A stretch of DNA of 14,797 bases from Flavobacteriales bacterium (GTDB lineage: Bacteria; Bacteroidota; Bacteroidia; Flavobacteriales; Flavobacteriaceae). Made by a program: the position numbers and the translations under genes. A model generated the notes under the pieces. That model had not been told where the DNA came from. It did not search any database and saw only the letters and a program-made list of their open reading frames with translations. The DNA is taken from assembly GCA_026983815.1 (NCBI GenBank), contig JALSTJ010000111.1:1-14797 (forward strand), written 5' to 3'. This document shows positions 7,715 through 14,774 of this stretch, piece by piece (position 1 is the first letter of the stretch; the number at the start of each line of letters is the position of its first letter).

Positions 7715-7732
7715 TTAATATTTTTTAAAGGG

Positions 7733-7761
7733 CAAAAATACTATAAAAATCAAGATTTCAA
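7733..7761 (-). promoter_or_regulatory. Promoter for the ferredoxin gene
   Basis: On the minus strand a TTG (7761-7759) is followed after 18 bases by TATTTTTG (7740-7733). This is a good match in both boxes to the Bacteroidota promoter. The -7 box ends 18 bases before the ATG at 7714. The -33 element starts just past the stop of the DUF2905 gene, so the ferredoxin is probably transcribed separately from capA-DUF2905. Confidence 0.65.
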
Positions 7762-7767
7762 TAAAAT

Positions 7768-7992
7768 TTACTTAATCCAATGATTAAAAATGTAAATCGC
7801 CACATTAATCAAAATACTTATTAAGATCATGCTGGCAATAGGCGCATAAATAAAATAATTTTGCCCTTGTATACGAATATCGCCGGGGAGTTTACCAAAC
7901 CAAGAAAACAGCCCCCCAAAAAGCCAAGTAAAAAGCCCCAAAATAATAAAAAGAACACCAATTGAAATCAATATTTTAGAAAAGCTTTCCAT
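7768..7992 (-). CDS. DUF2905 family small membrane protein
   Basis: This is a 74-residue protein with two hydrophobic helices, at about residues 6-28 (ILISIGVLFIILGLFTWLFGG) and 46-72 (YFIYAPIASMILISILINVAIYIF). Between them lies GKLPGDIRIQGQNYFIYAP, the signature of the DUF2905 family, whose function is unknown. I chose the ATG at 7992, four bases after the stop of the CapA-like gene, because this gives the family's usual length. An in-frame ATG at 8016 would overlap that gene by 20 bases and add a hydrophilic NSKNYNI leader. The tiny gap suggests translational coupling with the CapA-like gene. Confidence 0.85.
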   Translation of the reverse strand: MESFSKILISIGVLFIILGLFTWLFGGLFSWFGKLPGDIRIQGQNYFIYAPIASMILISILINVAIYIFNHWIK

Positions 7993-7996
7993 GATA

Positions 7997-9082
7997 TTAT
8001 AGTTTTTCGAATTCAAAAGATTGATAATATTTATAAAATTTCATCATTTTTTGATAATCTGAATTTTGTTTAAAAAAATCTGGTTGTAAGATAAAATCTT
8101 TTACAGGTAAAATCAAGTAATATGTTTTTTTATTTTCATAATATTTATAAACCCAAAGTGGAATAGTTTGAAAATCATCCACCCATATTTTTCCCTCGGG
8201 ATTTTTTGCCAAAGTTAATTGCACCAAAACACTTCCATCTCTTGGATATTTTCTTTGGTTGCTGATAAAATTTCCCAAAGAATAAATCGTTACTTGATGA
8301 ATTTTCCCAATGGAATCCCGTTTTATTTCCATGGGCTGAATGACATGAGGATGTGAGCCAATTACTAAATCTACCTGATGTTTGTGTAAAAAATCAGCCA
8401 ACTTTTTTTGTTGTTTGCTCGCAAATTTATGGTATTGCTCTCCCCAATGCAAAAAAGCAATGATGATATCAGGATGATATTTTCTTGTTTTTTCCAAATC
8501 TTTTTTAATAATCGGCAAGCTTATTTTATCAACTATGGTAGGGTAAGGTGTAGGAATTCCATTGGTTCCGTAAGTATAATTTAGAACAGCAATCTTGATT
8601 CCATTTTTCTTTAAAATCAAAGGGTTCAAAAATTTTCTTTCTTTTGGATTCCTATAGGTGCCTGCATGAAAAAAATTCAGACTATCCAAAAAATCCAAAG
8701 TTGAAACTATTCCTTTTTTTCGTTTATCACAAGCATGATTATTGGCCGTCATCAAGACATTTATGCCAGATTTTTTTATCGCCTGAAGCAATTCGGGTGG
8801 AGCAGAAAATTGCGGATAGCCCGAATAGGGCTTAACTCCAATTGTTGTTTCCAAATTCAACAGAACATAATCTGCCATTGAAAAAATAGAATTTACAAAA
8901 GAATAATTCCTGTCAAAATTATAGGATTGCAAAGTATCATTATAAGCAGCTCTCAATTGAGGTCCATGACACATAATATCACCTCCGAATACCAATTTCA
9001 ATTTTTGAAATCTTAAAGAGTCAGGAGCTTTTTGAGCATTTAACCAAAACGGGAAAAAAATTATAAATAACCAATTTTTCAT
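7997..9082 (-). CDS. CapA/PgsA-like metallophosphatase family protein
   Basis: This 361-residue protein has the CapA fold, a metallophosphatase-like domain first known from poly-gamma-glutamate capsule synthesis. Residues 1-16 look like a signal peptide (hydrophobic FIIFFPFWL then NAQ). The motifs in order are FGGDIM (32-37), LNLE (75-78), TANNHACD (112-119), FLHWGEQY (210-217), GSHPHVIQ (242-249) and YSLGNF (267-272). They hold the Asp, Asn and His residues expected to bind metals. A C-terminal part of about 80 residues (from about 283) is less conserved. No capB, capC or other poly-glutamate genes are in the window, so a capsule role is not supported here. A periplasmic phosphoesterase acting on an unknown substrate is as likely. 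It forms a tight pair with the DUF2905 gene. No convincing -7 box precedes it. Confidence 0.9.
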   Translation of the reverse strand: MKNWLFIIFFPFWLNAQKAPDSLRFQKLKLVFGGDIMCHGPQLRAAYNDTLQSYNFDRNYSFVNSIFSMADYVLLNLETTIGVKPYSGYPQFSAPPELLQAIKKSGINVLMTANNHACDKRKKGIVSTLDFLDSLNFFHAGTYRNPKERKFLNPLILKKNGIKIAVLNYTYGTNGIPTPYPTIVDKISLPIIKKDLEKTRKYHPDIIIAFLHWGEQYHKFASKQQKKLADFLHKHQVDLVIGSHPHVIQPMEIKRDSIGKIHQVTIYSLGNFISNQRKYPRDGSVLVQLTLAKNPEGKIWVDDFQTIPLWVYKYYENKKTYYLILPVKDFILQPDFFKQNSDYQKMMKFYKYYQSFEFEKL

Positions 9083-9169
9083 CGCATAAATATAAAAACA
9101 AAAAATGAAAAAGCCATAATTTCAAATAAAAAGAGCTGTTCAAACGTTAATAAATTTGAGATAAATAAC

Positions 9170-9177
9170 TATATTTG
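9170..9177 (+). promoter_or_regulatory. -7 box for the DUF6089-uppS-bamA cluster
   Basis: TATATTTG matches TAnnTTTG exactly and is identical to the thioredoxin gene's -7 box. It ends 16 bases before the ATG at 9194 and 31 before the ATG at 9209. The -33 region near 9145-9150 shows only a partial match. It probably drives at least the first genes of the envelope cluster. Confidence 0.6.
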
Positions 9178-9193
9178 CAAATCTTATATTTTG

Positions 9194-9919
9194 ATGAGAA
9201 AGATTTTTATGTTTAAAAAAGCGCTTTTTTTATTATTTTTTGCTGTTAATATCCTTAATATTTCCGCTCAGCAATACGAAATCGGAATACAAGTGGGTGG
9301 AACCAAATATATTGGTGATATAGGAAAAGAAGATTATTTTTATCCCTCCGATATCGGTGGAAGCTTAATTTTTAAAAACACCATCAACCCATGGATGCTT
9401 ATGCGTTTAAGCTTTTCTTATTTTCCTACAAGTGCTTATGATAATGAATCCTATAATCTGGGAAGACAAACAAGAAATTGGTCATTTACCAATAATATTA
9501 TGGAAGTAAGCATGGGTATTGAATATAATTTCATCCCAAGAAATCCTTTTTTAAGAGGCCGAAAACATAATCGATTTACTCCTTATATGTTTACCGGCAT
9601 GAGTCTTTCCAATTATTTTGGAAAACTTTATCAGAATGGAAATCCGGATAATGCTTATGAATTTAATGGAATAGCAATGGGAATTCCAATGATTGTAGGA
9701 TTTAAGTATAAATTATCCGAACATTGGTTGTTCTCAAGTGAAATCGGTGCACGATACAATTTTAGTGATAACCTGGACGGATCTCAAAAATATTCGGAAC
9801 ATATAGACCATTACACTATTTATCCTACAACCAACAGACAATCAAATGATTGGTATACTTTTACTTCCTTTGGATTGATATACACATTTGGTGATTTGCG
9901 TTGTTACTTCGGATTTTAA
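9194..9919 (+). CDS. DUF6089 family probable outer-membrane beta-barrel protein
   Basis: This 241-residue protein has an N-terminal signal peptide (core ALFLLFFAVNILNISAQ, cleavage near residue 25). The mature part is built of alternating aromatic strands, such as YEIGIQVGGTKYIGDIG, RFTPYMFTGMSLSNYFGKLY, WLFSSEIGARYNF and YTFTSFGLIYTFG. This fits a small outer-membrane beta-barrel of the DUF6089 family, which in Bacteroidota is commonly found just before uppS and bamA. Its function is unknown; an outer-membrane role is an inference from sequence and place. Two starts are possible: ATG 9194, annotated here, and ATG 9209, which gives a tidier signal peptide (MFKKALF) and a more typical leader. 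The end, FGDLRCYFGF, does not look truncated. The stop lies 9 bases before uppS, indicating co-transcription. Confidence 0.82.
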   Translation: MRKIFMFKKALFLLFFAVNILNISAQQYEIGIQVGGTKYIGDIGKEDYFYPSDIGGSLIFKNTINPWMLMRLSFSYFPTSAYDNESYNLGRQTRNWSFTNNIMEVSMGIEYNFIPRNPFLRGRKHNRFTPYMFTGMSLSNYFGKLYQNGNPDNAYEFNGIAMGIPMIVGFKYKLSEHWLFSSEIGARYNFSDNLDGSQKYSEHIDHYTIYPTTNRQSNDWYTFTSFGLIYTFGDLRCYFGF

Positions 9920-9928
9920 CCATTGAAT

Positions 9929-10684
9929 ATGACCAATATCCAAGAAAAATTACTTCGAGAAAAACTTCCTGCTCATATAGCCATTATCATGGACGGCAAT
10001 GGACGTTGGGCTAAAAAAAGAGGGAAAAACAGGGTATTCGGACATCACGAAGGTGCTAAAAGAGTAAGGGAAATTGTTGAAGAAAGTGTGCAATTGAAAA
10101 TTCCTTTTTTGACTTTATATACTTTTTCGACAGAAAATTGGAACAGACCCAAAGAAGAAGTAGATGCTTTGATGAATTTGTTAGTAGAAACCCTACATGA
10201 GCAACAAAAAGATTTAATAGAACAAAATATCAAACTTCAAGCCATTGGTAACATCAAGGAACTTCCGGATCATACCCGTCAAACACTAAAAGAGGTGTTG
10301 AATCAAACACAAAATAACACGGGCTTGATATTAAGCATTGCATTAAACTATGGTGGAAGGGACGAATTGGTGCAAGCAACAAAAAAAATCTCACAAAAAG
10401 TTAAAAATAATATAATTTTACCCGAAGATATTGACGAAAATAAAATAAATTTGCAACTTTACACCCACAATCTTCCCGATGTCGATTTGATGATAAGAAC
10501 CGGAGGGGAGAAACGCATTAGTAATTTTCTATTATGGAAAATAGCTTATGCAGAACTTTATTTTACGGACACTTTATGGCCCGATTTTAATAAAGAAATG
10601 TATTATTTGGCATTAAATGATTATCAAAAAAGAGAAAGAAGATTTGGAAAAACAAGTGAACAAATTAAAAATGAAGAAAATTAA
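9929..10684 (+). CDS. uppS: Undecaprenyl diphosphate synthase (cis-isoprenyl transferase)
   Basis: This enzyme adds isopentenyl diphosphate units in cis to farnesyl diphosphate. The product is undecaprenyl diphosphate, the lipid carrier for peptidoglycan and surface glycans. The protein has 251 residues, normal for the family. The catalytic aspartate is D22 in AIIMDGNGRWAKKRG. Other signatures are FSTENW (66-71), LNYGGRDE (139-146) and IRTGGEKRISNFLLW (189-203). The residue after that last motif is K204, where most relatives I know have Gln. ATG 9929 is chosen over an in-frame TTG two codons upstream. The 3' end overlaps the bamA start by 14 bases, so translation is likely coupled. The position between an outer-membrane barrel gene and bamA is typical of flavobacteria. 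Confidence 0.96.
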   Translation: MTNIQEKLLREKLPAHIAIIMDGNGRWAKKRGKNRVFGHHEGAKRVREIVEESVQLKIPFLTLYTFSTENWNRPKEEVDALMNLLVETLHEQQKDLIEQNIKLQAIGNIKELPDHTRQTLKEVLNQTQNNTGLILSIALNYGGRDELVQATKKISQKVKNNIILPEDIDENKINLQLYTHNLPDVDLMIRTGGEKRISNFLLWKIAYAELYFTDTLWPDFNKEMYYLALNDYQKRERRFGKTSEQIKNEEN

Positions 10685-13214
10685 AAATCTACTAACAGGA
10701 CTTCTGTTGCTATGCATAACTTTGGGTTTTGGACAAGAAACTACTAAGGATTATAAAATTTATCAAATCCAAGACATCAAAATTAACGGTTTAAAAGAAT
10801 TTAATCCGCAAACCGTGAAAGCATTTATTGGAATAAACAAAGGAGATATTCTTGAAGTTCCCGGAGAAAAAACCGGACAAATCATAAAAAAACTTTGGGG
10901 ATTAGGCTATTTCTCAGACGTCAATCTATATGTAATCCCTACTACAGATGATAAAGCCATATTAGAAATTGATCTATCCGAATTGCCAAAAATTTCCGAA
11001 GTAAAAATCATCGGTGTATCAAAATCCAAAGGAAGAGAATTTGCCAAAGATGCCGGATTGAAAAAAAATGCTGTGCTTAGTGAGAATCTAAAAAGTAAAA
11101 TCAAAGAAGTAATTCGAAACACCTATTTGAAGAAAGGATTCTTAAAAGCTAAAGTAAATCTCAGAACTATAAAAGATACTGCTGAATATGTTAAAGTTTT
11201 GGTCAGAGTAGATAAAGGTCATCGTATCAAAATTGACAAAATAAATATCAAAGGCAACAAAAAAATAGCCGATAAAAAACTTAAACGCAAACTCAAAAAA
11301 ACCAAAGAAAAAAGAATTTGGCGCTTTTGGAAACGTTCAAAATATATCCCCGATGATTTTCAAGAAGATTTAGTCAATCTGGAAAATTATTATAAAGAAA
11401 AAGGATATCGAAATGCTCGTGTTATAAAAGATTCAGTATATTTTGATAAAAACGGAAAACTCCAAATAGATATTAATTTAGAAGAGGGGAAAAAATATTA
11501 TTTCGGAAACATAAAAATTACCGGAAACAGTGTCTATTCTACCAATCTCATCAATAAAATACTCGGTATCAAAAAGGGAGATGTTTACAATGGCGTGCTT
11601 CTCAAAAAAAGAATCAGTGATCCTAGCAAACCTGACGGTGAAGATTTAACCAATCTCTATCAAAACAATGGATATTTATTTTCTCGAATTAATGCCGTAG
11701 AAACCGGAGTAAGAAATGATACTATTGACTACGAAATACGTATTTATGAAGGTAAACCGGCAAAATTCAACAAGATTACCGTCAATGGAAATACCAGAAC
11801 CAATGATAAAGTTATATTCCGTGAATTAAGAACATTACCCGGAGCTACATATAGCAAGCAAAACGTAATCAGAACTATTCGTGAGTTGGCTCAAATGCAA
11901 ATTTTTGATGCTGAAAAAATTACCCCAGATTTAAAAAATGTTGATCCCAATGCAGGAACTGTAGATGTGGATTGGCATGTAGAAGAAGCCGGAAGTAGTC
12001 AAATACAATTACAGGGAGGTTTTGACGGGCAATATTTTATAGGGACTTTGGGCTTGGCTTTAAAAAACTTTTCCATAAAAAATATATTTAACGGAAAAGA
12101 ATACAAACCGCTACCAATGGGTGACGGGCAACAATTGGCATTAAATTTTCAGGTATCGCAACGTTATGAAACCTATAGTGTTTCATTTACCGAACCATGG
12201 TTTGGAGGAAAAAAACCGCAGGCATTAACCGTATCCGGATATTATTCCACTTATTACGGTATTGATTATGACTCATTTGGCACCAATGGATATTATCAAG
12301 TCGATAGAAATCAAAAATTTATTATTTCCGGATTAACTATAGGATTATCAAAAAAACTTAAGTGGCCTGATGATTATTTTTTCATCAGTAATTCTGTTAT
12401 CTTAAACCATTATAAAATACAAAATTATGCAACTTTGGGAGCATCCTTCGGTTTTGATAATGGTATTTCCAACAACTTTGCATATAATTTGATTTTTGGA
12501 CGAGCCAGTAGCGGTCCAAACCCAATCTATCCACTAGGAGGTTCTGACTTTAGCTTGAACTTGAAATTGACTCCCCCCTACTCTTTGTTTAGCAAATTTA
12601 ATTATGCAACCATTGAACAAAATCCTGATTTCTTAAATGAAGATGGGACAGTCAATCATAAAAAAATCAATCAAAAGAAATATAAATTTTTGGAATATTA
12701 TAAAATAAAATTCAACGGAACTTGGTATACCAACATTTTCTCCAAATTGGTTTTGAGAAGCAAAGCCGAATTTGGATATTTGGGTGCCTACAACAAAAAT
12801 TTGGGAGTTTCGCCCTTTGAAAGATTTTTTGTAGGAGGAAGCGGATTGGTAGGAGGAAATTTGGATTCCCGTGAAGTGATTCCTTTGCGAGGATATACGG
12901 ACTATGCATTAAATTTGGCACTCAATCGCGAAGGAGGAAGTATGTATAACAAATTTTCTATGGAGTTGCGTTATCCTATTACACTAAAACCTCAAGCATC
13001 TATTTATTTGCTATCATTCTTAGAAGGCGCCAATACTTATAACAATATTAAGTATTATAATCCGTTTTTATTAAAAAAATCTGCCGGAGTAGGTGTTAGA
13101 ATTTTCATGAGCGCATTTGGCTTGCTAGGAATTGATTTTGGCTATGGATTTGATAAAATCGGTAATAAAAAATCAGGTTGGCAAACACATTTTATCATGA
13201 ACCAAAGATTATAA
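10671..13214 (+). CDS. bamA: Outer-membrane protein assembly factor BamA
   Basis: This 847-residue Omp85-family protein is the core of the machine that folds beta-barrel proteins into the outer membrane. Residues 1-21 are a signal peptide (LLTGLLLLCITLGFGQ). Five POTRA domains are expected at about 31-105, 107-183, 186-273, 276-361 and 364-439. They show repeated features such as INGLKEFNPQTV, GNKKIADKKL, GNSVYSTNLI and GNTRTNDKVI. POTRA 3 carries a basic, Trp-rich insert (KEKRIWRFWKRSKY, 212-225). The barrel runs from about 440 to the end. VGGSGLVGGN (721-730) and PLRGY (738-742, the lid-loop motif) mark strand 12 and loop 6. The protein ends in FIMNQRL, with Leu rather than the common terminal Phe. 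ATG 10671 is supported by the signal peptide; further upstream in frame is uppS-overlapping charged sequence. Two Skp-like genes follow. Confidence 0.95.
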   Translation: MKKIKNLLTGLLLLCITLGFGQETTKDYKIYQIQDIKINGLKEFNPQTVKAFIGINKGDILEVPGEKTGQIIKKLWGLGYFSDVNLYVIPTTDDKAILEIDLSELPKISEVKIIGVSKSKGREFAKDAGLKKNAVLSENLKSKIKEVIRNTYLKKGFLKAKVNLRTIKDTAEYVKVLVRVDKGHRIKIDKINIKGNKKIADKKLKRKLKKTKEKRIWRFWKRSKYIPDDFQEDLVNLENYYKEKGYRNARVIKDSVYFDKNGKLQIDINLEEGKKYYFGNIKITGNSVYSTNLINKILGIKKGDVYNGVLLKKRISDPSKPDGEDLTNLYQNNGYLFSRINAVETGVRNDTIDYEIRIYEGKPAKFNKITVNGNTRTNDKVIFRELRTLPGATYSKQNVIRTIRELAQMQIFDAEKITPDLKNVDPNAGTVDVDWHVEEAGSSQIQLQGGFDGQYFIGTLGLALKNFSIKNIFNGKEYKPLPMGDGQQLALNFQVSQRYETYSVSFTEPWFGGKKPQALTVSGYYSTYYGIDYDSFGTNGYYQVDRNQKFIISGLTIGLSKKLKWPDDYFFISNSVILNHYKIQNYATLGASFGFDNGISNNFAYNLIFGRASSGPNPIYPLGGSDFSLNLKLTPPYSLFSKFNYATIEQNPDFLNEDGTVNHKKINQKKYKFLEYYKIKFNGTWYTNIFSKLVLRSKAEFGYLGAYNKNLGVSPFERFFVGGSGLVGGNLDSREVIPLRGYTDYALNLALNREGGSMYNKFSMELRYPITLKPQASIYLLSFLEGANTYNNIKYYNPFLLKKSAGVGVRIFMSAFGLLGIDFGYGFDKIGNKKSGWQTHFIMNQRL

Positions 13215-13256
13215 CCCTAAAATTTTGGCATAGTTTTTTCTTAAAACTTAATAGTT

Positions 13257-14246
13257 ATGAAAAGAATTTCATTTTTAATTATCTTTATTCTGGGAACCAT
13301 TACCAATTACGGGCAAGGTAGAATCCGTATCGCTTATATAGACATGGAATACATCTTGGAAAATCTCCCTGAATATCAGACTGCTTTGAAAGAATTGGAT
13401 CAAAAAGCCAACAAATGGAAAGCAGAAATTGAAAAAAGAACACAAGAAATTAAAGACATGAAAATTTCTTTGGAACAAGAAAAAGTGTTATTAACCAAAG
13501 AACTTTTACAAGAAAAAGAAGAAGAAATCGCATTTAAAGAAAAGAGTTTATTGAAATATCAATTGGAAAAATTTGGACCGGAAGGCGATTATATTCTACA
13601 GAAACAAAATTTGGTTGCACCGGTTCAAGATCGGGTATTTAATGCGGTAACCAAATTGGTTCAGTCATCAAAATATGATATAATTTTTGATAAGTCTAAT
13701 GATAAAATGGGTATCATTTATACCAACCCAAAAATGGATATATCGGATAAAATCCTAAAACTTATCCAAAAAGAAAAAGGAATAGAAAAAAGAAAAGGAG
13801 ATAAGAAAAAAAGAGCCAAAGAACGAAAGGAAAAACTTTCTGAAGCCCAAAAAAGAAGAGCTGAATTGGCTGCTAAAAGAAAAGAAGAGCGTGAAGAACG
13901 AAGAAAAAAAATGTTGGAAGAACGCATGAAAAAACGTGAAGCAGCTAAGAATAAAAATACAAAAAAATCCAATCAGGTTAAAGAAAAATCGAAAACAGAA
14001 GAAATACAAAAGAAGAAAACAGAGATAGAACCTGAGAATCTAGAAAAGAAAGAGGAGCAACAGAAAGCAACGCTCTCTAAGAAAGAAGAAAATAATAAAA
14101 ATCAAAAGCTCAATAAACCAAAGAAATTAAGTAAAGAAGAACTAATTGCCAAAAGAAAAAAAGAAAGAGAAGAAAGAAGAAAAAGAATTTTGGAAGAAAG
14201 ACGTAAAAAAAGAGAGCAAAAAAATAATCAAAAAAATAATCAATAA
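13257..14246 (+). CDS. Skp/OmpH-like periplasmic protein with long charged C-terminal extension
   Basis: This is a 329-residue protein, nearly twice the usual Skp length. Residues 1-20 are a signal peptide. Residues 22-172 are a Skp/OmpH domain. It starts RIRIAYIDMEYILENLPEYQ, continues into a coiled coil (about 42-105) and returns with DRVFNAVTKLVQSSKYDIIFD, followed by KMDISDKILKLI. From residue 173 on, the sequence is almost only Lys, Arg, Glu, Gln, Asn and Ala. It contains a 26-residue block that occurs twice (203-228 and 295-320). The tail should form long charged helices joined by a flexible linker. Skp proteins are trimeric chaperones that hold unfolded outer-membrane proteins, and the position right after bamA agrees with that role. 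What the tail does is unknown. The next gene is a normal-length paralogue. The gap to bamA is 42 bases with no terminator. Confidence 0.9.
   Translation: MKRISFLIIFILGTITNYGQGRIRIAYIDMEYILENLPEYQTALKELDQKANKWKAEIEKRTQEIKDMKISLEQEKVLLTKELLQEKEEEIAFKEKSLLKYQLEKFGPEGDYILQKQNLVAPVQDRVFNAVTKLVQSSKYDIIFDKSNDKMGIIYTNPKMDISDKILKLIQKEKGIEKRKGDKKKRAKERKEKLSEAQKRRAELAAKRKEEREERRKKMLEERMKKREAAKNKNTKKSNQVKEKSKTEEIQKKKTEIEPENLEKKEEQQKATLSKKEENNKNQKLNKPKKLSKEELIAKRKKEREERRKRILEERRKKREQKNNQKNNQ
13863..13940 (+). repeat. Copy A of a duplicated 26-residue charged helix (Skp-like tail)
   Basis: This encodes residues 203-228, whose core is KRKEEREERRKKMLEERMKK. It matches residues 295-320 at 21 of 26 positions by direct count. 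The changes are Ala/Ile, Glu/Lys, Lys/Arg, Met/Ile and Met/Arg. Confidence 0.85.
14139..14216 (+). repeat. Copy B of a duplicated 26-residue charged helix (Skp-like tail)
   Basis: This encodes residues 295-320, whose core is KRKKEREERRKRILEERRKK. It is the second copy of the block at 203-228, separated from it by a 66-residue Lys/Glu/Asn-rich linker. Both copies have a Leu-Ser just upstream (194-195 and 291-292). Confidence 0.85.
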
Positions 14247-14270
14247 ATTAAAAATAAAAAATCAATAAGT

Positions 14271-14774
14271 ATGAGACACTTAAAACTATTATTTGCAGGA
14301 TTGTTACTATGGATGGGAACAACTGTTAGCGCACAAACTAAAATTGCACATATCAATGTTCAAAAAATTATGACGGAAATGCCCGAATTCAAATCAGCAC
14401 AAGCACAATTAAAAAAATTGTATGCTACCTATGAAAAAGAATTTAAGGAAATGCAACAAGAATATCAAAATAAGTTGCAAAAATATCAACAAGAAGTAAA
14501 AACCGTTTCAGAATCTGAAAATCAAAAAAGAGTGCAAGAACTTTTGAATATGGAAAAATCCATTGCCAAAGCACAACAAGATATCCAAGCTGAGGCAGCC
14601 AAAAAAGAACAAGCACTTCTTCAACCCATTCAAGAAAAATTGAAAAAAGCCATTGAAGAAGTCGCTAAAGAAAAAGGTTTTCAGTATGTTTTTGACAGTT
14701 CCGGACCAACCAATTTAATTGTAGCCAATGGATATGATCTTTATAAAGATGTAAAAGCTAAATTGGGTTTTTAA
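14271..14774 (+). CDS. Skp/OmpH family periplasmic chaperone
   Basis: This is a 167-residue protein of normal length for the Skp/OmpH family. Residues 1-22 are a signal peptide (LLFAGLLLWMGTTVSAQ). The mature N-terminus TKIAHINVQKIMTEMPEFKSAQ aligns with IAYIDMEYILENLPEYQTA of the preceding gene. A coiled-coil hairpin rich in Gln, Lys and Glu spans about 41-118. The C-terminal strand region is KAIEEVAKEKGFQYVFDSS, then DLYKDVKAKLGF. It probably acts as a trimeric holdase that carries unfolded outer-membrane proteins to BamA. It lies 24 bases after the longer paralogue, so the two were likely produced by tandem duplication and share a transcript. The reading frame is complete; only 23 bases of the window follow, with no terminator. 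Confidence 0.93.
   Translation: MRHLKLLFAGLLLWMGTTVSAQTKIAHINVQKIMTEMPEFKSAQAQLKKLYATYEKEFKEMQQEYQNKLQKYQQEVKTVSESENQKRVQELLNMEKSIAKAQQDIQAEAAKKEQALLQPIQEKLKKAIEEVAKEKGFQYVFDSSGPTNLIVANGYDLYKDVKAKLGF

Noticed and set aside
7997..9082. Reading the CapA-like gene as evidence for a poly-gamma-glutamate capsule system
   Set aside because: No other capsule synthesis gene is present, and CapA-fold proteins are widespread without capsules.
13718..14009. Two overlapping Phe/Ser-rich open frames on the minus strand opposite the Skp-like tail
   Set aside because: They arise from the A/G-rich Lys/Glu codons read backwards (TTT/TTC runs). They look hydrophobic only by composition.
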